Below, piece after piece: positions 8,059-15,043 of a DNA stretch of 35,142 bases; position 1 is the first letter of the stretch; every line of letters begins with the position of its first letter. Source of the DNA: Opitutaceae bacterium (GTDB lineage Bacteria; Verrucomicrobiota; Verrucomicrobiia; Opitutales; Opitutaceae); assembly GCA_016794665.1 (NCBI GenBank), contig JAEUHB010000240.1, positions 1 to 35,142 of the forward strand, given 5' to 3'. A model generated the notes under the pieces. The model made no database searches. It saw nothing but the letters and a program-made list of their open reading frames with translations, and was not told where the DNA came from. The position numbers were made by a program, and so were the translations under genes.

Positions 8059-8080
8059 GACGATTCGGTGACGATTGGGT
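8059..8080. promoter_or_regulatory. Tandem 11-bp direct repeat in a divergent promoter region
   Basis: GACGATTCGGT (8059-8069) is followed directly by GACGATTGGGT (8070-8080), identical at 10 of 11 positions, then a partial third GATT. The repeat sits in the 113-base space between the divergent esterase-like gene (start 8018) and the ATPase gene (start 8132). An 11-base period is one helical turn and is the spacing used by PhoB/OmpR-class response regulators, though the sequence is not a known Pho box. I infer a candidate operator. Confidence 0.35.
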
Positions 8081-8131
8081 GATTCCGGCTGCGGCCTTGC
8101 TACGCGCCGGGCCCGCCGCCAACGTCCCGGA

Positions 8132-9115
8132 GTGATCGCGTCCATCGCGTTTCGGAATTTCAAGGCGCTGCGCAGCACGCGCGTCGCGCTTGCGCCGTTC
8201 AACCTCGTCATTGGCCCCAACGGCAGCGGCAAGACGAGCCTGATTGAGGCCGTCATGCGCCTGAAGACGCTTTCAAAGCTGCCGGTCGCCGAAGGGGAGC
8301 CCCGCCAGAAATCAGGCGGCCCCGAGATTGAGTTCACCTTCAATGCGCCGCACGACGGCCTCACCGCGCGGCTCGGCTGCATTTCCGACTCCGTGTGCGA
8401 CACGCTGCGGATTTCGCCGGCGCACGCCCCGGGCTGGCCGGCGCTGCGCGCTGATCTCGGCGGCTTGCGCAGCTACGCGCTCCAGCACGAGGCGATGGCC
8501 GGCGGGGCCCGGCGAGACGACGGCGCGGAGCTTTCGCCCAGCGGGCACAACCTCGCCGCCGTGCTCGCCCATCTCCGCGACGCGGCGCCGGCGGAGTATG
8601 CCGCGCTCACCGCCGAGCTGCTGCGCATCGTGCCGGAATTTGTGGGGCTGGAGGTGCGGGAGCGGGCAGGGGAGGTCGACTTTGGGCTGCGCCTGGCCGA
8701 GGGCGGCACGGTGCCGGCGGACGAGCTATCGCAGGGCAGCCTCTATCTGGTTGCGGTGCTCGCGCTCGCTTTCGATCCCGAGCCGCCGTGCGTGCTCTGC
8801 ATCGAGGAAATTGATCGCGGCTTCCATCCGCGGTCGCTGCGGGAAGTGCGCGACGCGCTCTACCGGCTGAGCCACCCGCAGGCGCACGGCCTCTCCCGGC
8901 GCCCCGTGCAGATCATCACGACCTCGCATTCGCCCTATTTCATCGATCTCTTCCGCGATCATCCCGACGAGGTGATCATCTCGGAGAAGCACGGTCGGGC
9001 GGCCCAGTTCGCGCGGCTTTCCGACCGCGCGGATCTGGCGGACCTGCTTGGCGGCAGCACCCTCGGCGACCTGTGGTTCAGCGGCATCCTCGGCGGCGTG
9101 CCGGAGGAGCGATGA
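8132..9115 (+). CDS. AAA/ABC-type ATPase of the OLD/AAA_21 group
   Basis: This 327-residue cytoplasmic ATPase starts at GTG 8132, giving MIASIAFRNFKALRSTRVAL, the normal beginning of this group; a longer frame from TTG 8075 adds a low-complexity arginine-rich leader that I do not believe. Motifs: Walker A GPNGSGKTS (28-36), ABC-like signature ELSQGSLYL, Walker B VLCIEEIDRGFHPRS, and switch-His ITTSHSPYFIDLF. Its head-type ATPase layout, without a long coiled coil, matches OLD-family and related ATPases used in anti-phage and repair systems rather than transporters. The stop overlaps the next gene (ATGA), which has a strong ribosome site, so the two are made together. The ATPase class is clear; the biological role is inferred. 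Confidence 0.85.
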   Translation: MIASIAFRNFKALRSTRVALAPFNLVIGPNGSGKTSLIEAVMRLKTLSKLPVAEGEPRQKSGGPEIEFTFNAPHDGLTARLGCISDSVCDTLRISPAHAPGWPALRADLGGLRSYALQHEAMAGGARRDDGAELSPSGHNLAAVLAHLRDAAPAEYAALTAELLRIVPEFVGLEVRERAGEVDFGLRLAEGGTVPADELSQGSLYLVAVLALAFDPEPPCVLCIEEIDRGFHPRSLREVRDALYRLSHPQAHGLSRRPVQIITTSHSPYFIDLFRDHPDEVIISEKHGRAAQFARLSDRADLADLLGGSTLGDLWFSGILGGVPEER

Positions 9116-9750
9116 AGCTCGCGCTGCTGAGCGAGTCGCTCGTCGACGAGACGGCACTGCGCGTGCTCGTGGCGGCGGTCGTGGGCCGCCCCCTGAAGTT
9201 TGCGTCGCCGGGGTTTCGCGCCCGGGGCTGGCCGCATGTCATGCAGCTCCTGCCGGCGGTGCTGCGGCACCTCCACTTCAACACCGACGCCGACGCGCTC
9301 GTGGTCGTCGCGGACTCGGATGACACGGCGGTGCACACCGCGCGCCATGAGGCGCCGGGCTATTTCCACCCGCAGTGCCGGCTTTGCCAGCTGCGGGCCG
9401 TGCATCGCCAGACCGTGAAGAACCTGGCGCCCGCCCGCGGCCGCGAGCAGGTGCTCCGCGCCGTAGGTGTGGCGGTGCCGGCGATTGAGGCATGGTATCT
9501 GTGCGGGCGCGAGGCCGCGGTGACCGAAGCGGCCTGGATCGAGGGGCGGGAGACGGGCCGCGCCCCCTACACGCGCGCCCAGCTGAAGCTGCGCGTCTAC
9601 GGGACGGACCGACCGAGCCTGCCGCATGCCATCGCGTGCGCGCTGCGGGAGGTCGAGCGGCAGCGGCACGATCCGCGGCGACTGGAGCACGACTTTCCCG
9701 GCTTCGCCTTCCTCGCGGCCGATCTCCGGGCAGTCCCGAATATCCATTGA
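9112..9750 (+). CDS. Small TOPRIM-like (DUF4276-type) protein partnering the ATPase
   Basis: This 212-residue protein is translationally coupled to the ATPase: its ATG overlaps the ATPase stop, and GGAGGAG lies 2 bases before it. I see TOPRIM-like features: strand plus acid motif LLSESLVDETAL (Glu8, Asp12, Glu13, matching the E-x-x-x-D-E spacing of 'EGxTDE'), second strand ALVVVADSDDT (Asp68, Asp70), and AVPAIEAWYL (Glu126), a string common to DUF4276-type proteins. A CRLC pair (Cys89, Cys92) next to FHP and HRQ suggests a small metal-binding knuckle. OLD-family nucleases fuse an ATPase to TOPRIM; PARIS keeps an ATPase and a TOPRIM-type effector as separate genes. This pair resembles the split arrangement. 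It could instead be a regulatory partner. Start and coupling are firm; the nuclease or effector function is inferred. Confidence 0.7.
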   Translation: MKLALLSESLVDETALRVLVAAVVGRPLKFASPGFRARGWPHVMQLLPAVLRHLHFNTDADALVVVADSDDTAVHTARHEAPGYFHPQCRLCQLRAVHRQTVKNLAPARGREQVLRAVGVAVPAIEAWYLCGREAAVTEAAWIEGRETGRAPYTRAQLKLRVYGTDRPSLPHAIACALREVERQRHDPRRLEHDFPGFAFLAADLRAVPNIH

Positions 9751-9758
9751 CATATCAA
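9747..9758. promoter_or_regulatory. Candidate MarR-type operator upstream of the MarR gene
   Basis: TTGACATATCAA is a near-perfect 12-base palindrome (one mismatched pair) with TTGA/TCAA ends, a form often bound by MarR-family proteins. It lies 24 bases before the MarR start at 9783 and overlaps the stop codon of the TOPRIM-like gene. TTGACA within it is also a perfect -35 hexamer, although no good -10 follows at 16-18 bases. Autoregulation is inferred. Confidence 0.4.
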
Positions 9759-9782
9759 CGGATGTAATCACACCGCACGGCC

Positions 9783-10247
9783 ATGCCCGCGCCGTCCGCC
9801 CTCGATCTGACTGTTGCCGTCGTCGCGACGGCGGACGCGCTGCTGCGGGAAAGCCAGCGGCTTTTCCGCCCGCACGGCCTGACGGCGGCGCAGTTCAACG
9901 TCCTGAACCTCCTCGCCGATCAGCCCGCCGGGCTGAGCCAGCGGGAAATCGGCGACGTCCTCGTCGTGGATCGCTCCAATGTGACCGGTCTGCTCGATCG
10001 GATGGGGGCGGCGGGCTGGGTGCGGCGCCGCGATGATCCCGCGGATCGGCGGGTCTATCGCGTCACGCTCACGCCGGCGGGCCGCAGGCTCTGGGCGAGG
10101 GTCGAGCCGCGCTACCGCGCGGTGGCCGGCCAGGTGGCCGGCGGCCTGACGGCCGCGGCGCGGGCGCAGTGCCTGGGGGCGCTCCGGCACATGGAGCAGG
10201 CCGCGGGGCGCTGGACGTTGCCCGCGGAGCGGCCGGCCCCCGGCTGA
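9783..10247 (+). CDS. MarR-family transcriptional regulator
   Basis: This 154-residue DNA-binding protein has the MarR winged-helix layout: an N-terminal dimer helix, 'HGLTAAQFNVLNLLADQPAG', the recognition region LSQREIGDVLVVDRSNVTGL, then the wing RRRDDPADRRVYRVTLTPAG and a C-terminal helix. MarR proteins are usually repressors relieved by small aromatic or acyl ligands. The stop is 48 bases before the Aas-like gene on the same strand, so it probably controls that gene and the amidohydrolase. A palindrome in the upstream region (9747-9758) is a candidate operator. No cysteines are placed as in oxidant-sensing OhrR at the N-terminus. Confidence 0.92.
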   Translation: MPAPSALDLTVAVVATADALLRESQRLFRPHGLTAAQFNVLNLLADQPAGLSQREIGDVLVVDRSNVTGLLDRMGAAGWVRRRDDPADRRVYRVTLTPAGRRLWARVEPRYRAVAGQVAGGLTAAARAQCLGALRHMEQAAGRWTLPAERPAPG

Positions 10248-10295
10248 AATCGTTTGATCGACACCCGTTCGAGCCTGCATAACCCCACCGCTTTC

Positions 10296-12533
10296 ATGCT
10301 TCCCCCGCTTCGCCCCCGGCGCACCCACCTGCCGTTTCTCCTCGAGCTGATCGCGAGCTGGATCGCGCGGCTGCTGTATCGCGTGCGCGCCAGCGGGCTG
10401 GAGCACTTTCCCATGAGCGGCGGCGTGCTGCTCATCTCGAACCACATCTCCTACATCGACGTCGTGGTGCTCCAGCTTGCCTGCCCGCGACCGATTCGCT
10501 TCATCGGGCACAAGGGCCTGAAGCGAAACCCATTTTTCAACTGGTGCTTTGAAATCACGGGCTGCATCGGCATCTCGGCCGAGCAGCCGCGCGAGGGGAT
10601 GAAGCAGGCCGTGCTGGCGCTGAAGGCCGGCGAGCTGATCTGCATCTGCCCCGAGGGCCACATCTCGCGCACCGGCCAGCTCATGGAGATCCAGCGCGGC
10701 TTCGAGCTCATCGCGCGGCAGGCCGGCGTGCCCGTCGTGGCCGCGGCGATCGACGGTGTGTGGGGCTCCGTGTTTTCGTTCGCCGGCAACAAATACCTCT
10801 GGAAGTCGCCGCGCCTGCTGCCGACACATGTGTTCATCGCGTTCGGCAAACCCACGCCCGCCGCGGAAATCTCCACCGCGTGGGCTCGGCGCGAGCTGCT
10901 CGATCTCGGCGAGCGCGCGTTCCAGGAGCGCCCCGTGCTCAAGCGGCACCTCGGCCGCGAGTGCGTGCGTGCGCTCACCAAGCATCCGGGCCGGATTGCG
11001 GTCATCGACCGCACCGCCGCGCGACGCGTGGTGACGTGCGGACAGCTCTACGCCGCCGCGGCGGTGCTTGCGCGGCGCATCCGGGCGACGATTCCCGAGC
11101 AGCGCGTCGGCATCGTGCTGCCGCCCGGCGCGGGGGCGTTCATCGCGAATCTCGCCGTCCTCTGCGCCGGCAAGATTCCCGTCAACCTCAACTTCACCGC
11201 GGGCCGCGCGGCGCTCGAGACCAGCCTGCGCATCGGCGGCATCGGCGCGGTGATCTCCGCCGACGCGATGCGCGCCAAGGTGGCGAACTTCCCGTGGCCC
11301 GACCGCACGCTTGACCTAAAGACCGAGATCGAGGCGGCAGGCGGCAAGCGCGCGATGGTGCCATGGCTCCTGGCCGCGCATCTCCTGCCCAACCAGTGGT
11401 GCGCGAGCCTGCTCGGCGTGCCGAAGATCGGCGACCGCGCCGAGGCGGGATTGCTGTTCACGAGCGGGAGTTCCGGCGAACCGAAGGGCGTCGCGCTCAC
11501 GCACCGCAACATCCTCGCCAACTGCGCGCAGATTTCCTCGCTCTCGATTTTGCCGGAGACGTGCTCGCTGCTCGCGTGCCTGCCCGTCTTCCACAGCTTC
11601 GGCTTCACGGTCACGCTGTGGTATCCGATCCTGCGCGGCTGCCATGTGGTGACGGTGCCGAGCCCGCTCGAGACGCGGAAAATCATCGACGCGATCCGAG
11701 ACGAGGAGGTGACCACGCTCATCGGCGCGCCGACGTTCGTCCGGCCCATCCTCAAGAAGGCGCAGCCGGCCGAGCTGCGCACCCTGACGCTCGTCGTGAC
11801 GGGCGCCGAGAAGCTGCCTGAGGATCTCTACAAGGCCTTCCTCGAGAATTTCCATCTCGAGATTCACCAAGGCTACGGGCTCACCGAGACCACGCCGGCG
11901 GCCAACATCAACCAGCCGCACCCGCCGGTCGTCTGGTCGACCAACGAGCCGCAGGCCGGCAAACGCCTCGGCTCCGTGGGCCGCATGATGCCCGGCATGA
12001 CGGCGCGGATCGTCGACCCCGACACCGGCGCGGACCTTCCGTTCACCCAGCAGGGACTGGTGCTTTTCCGCGGAGCCAATGTCTTCGAGGGCTACCTCGG
12101 CGACGAGGCGAAGACCCGCGCGGCGTTTCGCGACGGCTGGTTTGTGACGGGTGATCTCGGCCGCTTCGATTCCGACGGATTCCTTTTCATTGAGGGCCGC
12201 CTCTCGCGTTTCTCGAAGATCGGCGGGGAAATGGTGCCGCACGGAACCGTCGAGCAGAAGATCGTCGAGCTCTTTGGCTGGGAACAACTGGAGGCGCCGA
12301 CGGTTTTTGTGACCGGCGTGCCCGACGCGGCCAAGGGCGAGGCGCTCGTGCTGCTGACCACCAATGAAATCAGCCTCGATGTCCTGCGGGCCAAATTGAG
12401 CGACGCCGGCGTGCCCAATCTCTGGGTGCCGAAGGTCGTCCGTCGCGTGGACAGGATTCCGATGCTGGGCACCGGCAAGACCGACCTGAAGCGCTGCCGC
12501 GAGCTGGCGTTAAATTTCGATCCGACACGGTGA
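10296..12533 (+). CDS. Aas-like acyltransferase / acyl-ACP (AMP-forming) synthetase fusion
   Basis: This 745-residue protein joins two catalytic domains in the same order as E. coli Aas (719 residues), which re-acylates lysophospholipid. Residues ~40-220 are a PlsC-type acyltransferase with the HX4D motif NHISYID (His50, Asp55) and the PEGHISRTG block (119-127). Residues ~225-745 are an AMP-binding acyl-activating domain with P-loop LLFTSGSSGEPKG (386-398), GYGLTETTPAANI, GDLGRFDSDGFLFIEGR, and the C-terminal lysine motif GTGKTDLKR. No MFS flippase (LplT) domain is fused, unlike many relatives. The ATG at 10296 is chosen because the acyltransferase homology begins there; an upstream TTG (10254) would add only 14 residues. 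Its stop overlaps the amidohydrolase start. Activity is inferred from motifs. Confidence 0.88.
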   Translation: MLPPLRPRRTHLPFLLELIASWIARLLYRVRASGLEHFPMSGGVLLISNHISYIDVVVLQLACPRPIRFIGHKGLKRNPFFNWCFEITGCIGISAEQPREGMKQAVLALKAGELICICPEGHISRTGQLMEIQRGFELIARQAGVPVVAAAIDGVWGSVFSFAGNKYLWKSPRLLPTHVFIAFGKPTPAAEISTAWARRELLDLGERAFQERPVLKRHLGRECVRALTKHPGRIAVIDRTAARRVVTCGQLYAAAAVLARRIRATIPEQRVGIVLPPGAGAFIANLAVLCAGKIPVNLNFTAGRAALETSLRIGGIGAVISADAMRAKVANFPWPDRTLDLKTEIEAAGGKRAMVPWLLAAHLLPNQWCASLLGVPKIGDRAEAGLLFTSGSSGEPKGVALTHRNILANCAQISSLSILPETCSLLACLPVFHSFGFTVTLWYPILRGCHVVTVPSPLETRKIIDAIRDEEVTTLIGAPTFVRPILKKAQPAELRTLTLVVTGAEKLPEDLYKAFLENFHLEIHQGYGLTETTPAANINQPHPPVVWSTNEPQAGKRLGSVGRMMPGMTARIVDPDTGADLPFTQQGLVLFRGANVFEGYLGDEAKTRAAFRDGWFVTGDLGRFDSDGFLFIEGRLSRFSKIGGEMVPHGTVEQKIVELFGWEQLEAPTVFVTGVPDAAKGEALVLLTTNEISLDVLRAKLSDAGVPNLWVPKVVRRVDRIPMLGTGKTDLKRCRELALNFDPTR

Positions 12534-13504
12534 GAATCGACTGCCACCTCCACGTCGTCGGCAATGGCACCGGCGGCACCGGTTGTTGGTATCGGCCGCG
12601 CGGCGTGACGCGCTTGGGCGCGCCGATGATGGTGCGCGGCGTGGGCCTGCCGAAGGCCGCGCTCACCGGAGACCTCGACCGGCTCTACGCGGAGCAAATG
12701 CTGCGCTTCATTCGCGAGTCGTCGATCGATGCCGCCGTCATCCTCGCGCAGGACGATGCCTACCGCGCCGACGGCACGAAGATCGAGGACACCGGCTCGT
12801 TTTACGTGCCCAACGATTATGTGCTCGGGCTTGCGCGCCAGCATCCGGAGTTTCTTGCCGCTGTCTCGATCCATCCGTCGCGGCGCGATGCGCACGAGGA
12901 ACTGGAGCGCGCCCTCGCGGGCGGGGCGATGATGCTGAAGTGCCTGCCCAATTGCCAGAACATCGACTGGAACGACCCGCGTCACACACGTTTCCTTGAG
13001 CGCATGGCGGAAAGCGGCCTCCTCCTCCTCGCGCACACGGGCAGCGAGCGGACACTCCCCGTGCTCGACCGCAAGCTCGCCGACCCGCGCGTGCTCACGC
13101 GCGCCCTTGAGATTGGCGTCACGTGCATCGCCGCACACTGCGGCACGGGTTTGATGGTGCTGGATCCGGACTATTTCGACGTGTTCGTCGCGATGACGAA
13201 AAAATATCCGCGCCTCTACGGCGACAACAGCGCCCTCGCGGCGTGCAACTTCCGGGCCCGGCCCAAGGCGATCCGGCGGCTCGCGACCGACCCGGAGCTG
13301 CAGCAGCGCATCCTCCACGGCAGCGACGTGCCCGTGCCCGTGACCGCGGTCCTCTCGTGGGCTTTTGGCATCGTCTCGTGGCGCCAGTGGCGCGACTCAG
13401 CCGCCATTGCCAACCCGATCGAGCGCGACGCGCAGATTAAGCGGGCGATGGGCTTCAGCGAGGAGACTTTCACGCGGCTCGCCGGGCTGCTGCGGAAGTG
13501 CTGA
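12530..13504 (+). CDS. Amidohydrolase-family TIM-barrel metal-dependent hydrolase
   Basis: This 324-residue protein begins at a GTG that overlaps the stop of the Aas-like gene (GTGA), so it is in the same operon. It belongs to the amidohydrolase_2 group: first-strand DCHLH (His6, His8), a possible bridging lysine at MMLKCLPN (Lys137), LLLLAHTGSE (His169), AAHCGTG (His203) and HGSDVP (Asp266), the usual metal and catalytic set. This group hydrolyses or decarboxylates many cyclic or aromatic substrates, so the reaction cannot be named. The linkage to a lipid acyl-activating enzyme and a MarR regulator is the best clue, pointing towards lipid or small-acid turnover. No signal peptide is seen, so it should be cytoplasmic. 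Confidence 0.88.
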   Translation: MRIDCHLHVVGNGTGGTGCWYRPRGVTRLGAPMMVRGVGLPKAALTGDLDRLYAEQMLRFIRESSIDAAVILAQDDAYRADGTKIEDTGSFYVPNDYVLGLARQHPEFLAAVSIHPSRRDAHEELERALAGGAMMLKCLPNCQNIDWNDPRHTRFLERMAESGLLLLAHTGSERTLPVLDRKLADPRVLTRALEIGVTCIAAHCGTGLMVLDPDYFDVFVAMTKKYPRLYGDNSALAACNFRARPKAIRRLATDPELQQRILHGSDVPVPVTAVLSWAFGIVSWRQWRDSAAIANPIERDAQIKRAMGFSEETFTRLAGLLRKC

Positions 13505-13546
13505 AGCCGCGGCGCGGCGCGCGGTGTGCGAGCGAGGCAAAGCGGT

Positions 13547-15043
13547 TCAAGGTAGGGCTGGAATCCGGTTGAGCGTGTAGTAGGCGTCGGGCTGCGCGAG
13601 ACTGGCGCCCGTCGCGGAGCGCACGCCCGTGGCGCGGAGCTCGTGCACGTAGTGGGCGCGGAGGCCGTCGAGCTTCAGGCGCACGCGCCGACGGTCCGCG
13701 CTGACGGTGGCGTTCATCACGTTCAGCGGGAGCGCATCGATCTCGGCGCTGCCGTAGGCGTTGGAATAAAGGTAGGTGTAGCTCTTGACCGTGTAGGAAA
13801 CGGGGAGCGCCGCGGTCGCCGGGTCGATCGCGGTGGTGAAGACCAGCTCGAAACCGTCCGGCTGCGCGCGCATTTCCTGAATGGCAAAGGGTGTCGTGCC
13901 GGTCCAGCGCACCCGCTGCAATCCGTAGGCCTGCGTGCCAAGCGACGACCAGCCGCGGCTGCTCATGCCGACGAGCAGGCTGCCGTCGGGCGCGAAGAGG
14001 AGCCGCACCACACCTGAGGCGAAGCCGGAGAGAAACGGAAACGCCGCGCCCTGATATTCGCCGTCAATCTTCTCGAGGAAAACACGGCCGACTTTGGCAT
14101 CGGTGAATTCGCCTACGAAGAGCTGGCCATCGAAGGGGCCGAACTTTCCGCCCGCCGCGCACACCGCGAGGTCAGTCCCGCTGCGGCCCATCTTGTTGTA
14201 AGGAAGCCAGACGGCGGGCGGTTTCATTTCCGGCAGGGCGCGGAGTGCGGCCGGATAGGGCACTTTGCTCGGCACCGGCGCGGATAGTTTCAGCGGCGAC
14301 TCCGGGCGCTCCTGCGAGGCGATGCCCTCGGGATTGAGGAAAAACGCACCCTTGCGCAGATGATAAATCGGTGTCGACGGAATCCACGTGCCTTGCTGGT
14401 CCACGCAGAACATGTCGCCGGCGAGGTTGGCGCCCAGTCCGCACGGCGAACGCAGGCCGGCCACCATCGGCACAAACGAATTGGCCGCGCCCATCACGCC
14501 GCTCCAGCCGCGCCACGCGGCCTTGTTGTCGGAGCGTTCGCCCATGTCGAGGTTGAGCGCGACCCAGAGATTGCCGCTGCCGTCGCGCTTTGGGCCATAC
14601 GCGTAGCCGTGGTAGGAACCGGAGACGTTCCAGCCGCGGGCGGCGGTGAGATACTCGTCGGCCACGCCGTCGCCGTTCGTGTCGCGGAGCCGCGTGACCT
14701 CGGTGCGCTGGGTCACGAGCAGGCTGTCGCCGTCGCGCAGCACGCCGAGCGGCTCGTGCAGGCCGGAAGCGAACAGGGTGTAGCGGACTTGGTCAGCAGC
14801 GCCGAGCGCCCCGTCGATCAACCAGACCTCGCCCTTGCGGATGGCGACGGCGAGTTTTCCATCGGCCATGAAATCCATGCCGCCGACTTCGAGCGTGAGG
14901 CCGTCGCCAGGTTTCCAATTCGCGTTGCGCGACGACGTGGGCGAGCTGCCCGTCAGGATCGACTGGATGGCGTAGCCATCGGTGGCCGCGAGATGGAGGT
15001 CGGTGGCGAAGAGCGCAACGGCGAGCGAGAGGAAGCGTTTCAT
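13547..15043 (-). CDS. Secreted beta-propeller dehydrogenase-like protein
   Basis: This 498-residue protein starts at ATG 15043, which overlaps the stop of the cytochrome gene (ATGA); a GTG two codons earlier is possible but unlikely. A signal peptide (MKRFLSLAVALFA) leads a six-blade propeller of the soluble glucose/sorbosone dehydrogenase-like type often seen in Planctomycetota and Verrucomicrobiota: GGMDFMADGKLAVAIRKGEV, GLHEPLGVLRDGDSLLVTQR, TRLRDTNGDGVADEY, HGYAYGPKRDGSGNLWVALN, VAGLRSPCGLGANLAGD and GPFDGQLFVGEFT. The C-terminal ~100 residues are beta-rich and resemble a Big-like or CARDB-like add-on. It probably oxidises a substrate in the periplasm and passes electrons to the penta-haem cytochrome. 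Cofactor binding is not demonstrable from sequence. Its end faces the amidohydrolase gene 42 bases away, with no clear terminator. Confidence 0.85.
   Translation of the reverse strand: MKRFLSLAVALFATDLHLAATDGYAIQSILTGSSPTSSRNANWKPGDGLTLEVGGMDFMADGKLAVAIRKGEVWLIDGALGAADQVRYTLFASGLHEPLGVLRDGDSLLVTQRTEVTRLRDTNGDGVADEYLTAARGWNVSGSYHGYAYGPKRDGSGNLWVALNLDMGERSDNKAAWRGWSGVMGAANSFVPMVAGLRSPCGLGANLAGDMFCVDQQGTWIPSTPIYHLRKGAFFLNPEGIASQERPESPLKLSAPVPSKVPYPAALRALPEMKPPAVWLPYNKMGRSGTDLAVCAAGGKFGPFDGQLFVGEFTDAKVGRVFLEKIDGEYQGAAFPFLSGFASGVVRLLFAPDGSLLVGMSSRGWSSLGTQAYGLQRVRWTGTTPFAIQEMRAQPDGFELVFTTAIDPATAALPVSYTVKSYTYLYSNAYGSAEIDALPLNVMNATVSADRRRVRLKLDGLRAHYVHELRATGVRSATGASLAQPDAYYTLNRIPALP

Noticed and set aside
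8075..8131. Longer start (TTG 8075) for the ATPase
   Set aside because: It adds an arginine-rich leader overlapping the repeat region; the family begins at MIASIAFRNFKAL.
8132..9750. Calling the ATPase pair Gabija or PARIS outright
   Set aside because: Gabija needs a fused TOPRIM and a UvrD-like helicase, which are absent; PARIS identity cannot be shown without a profile search.
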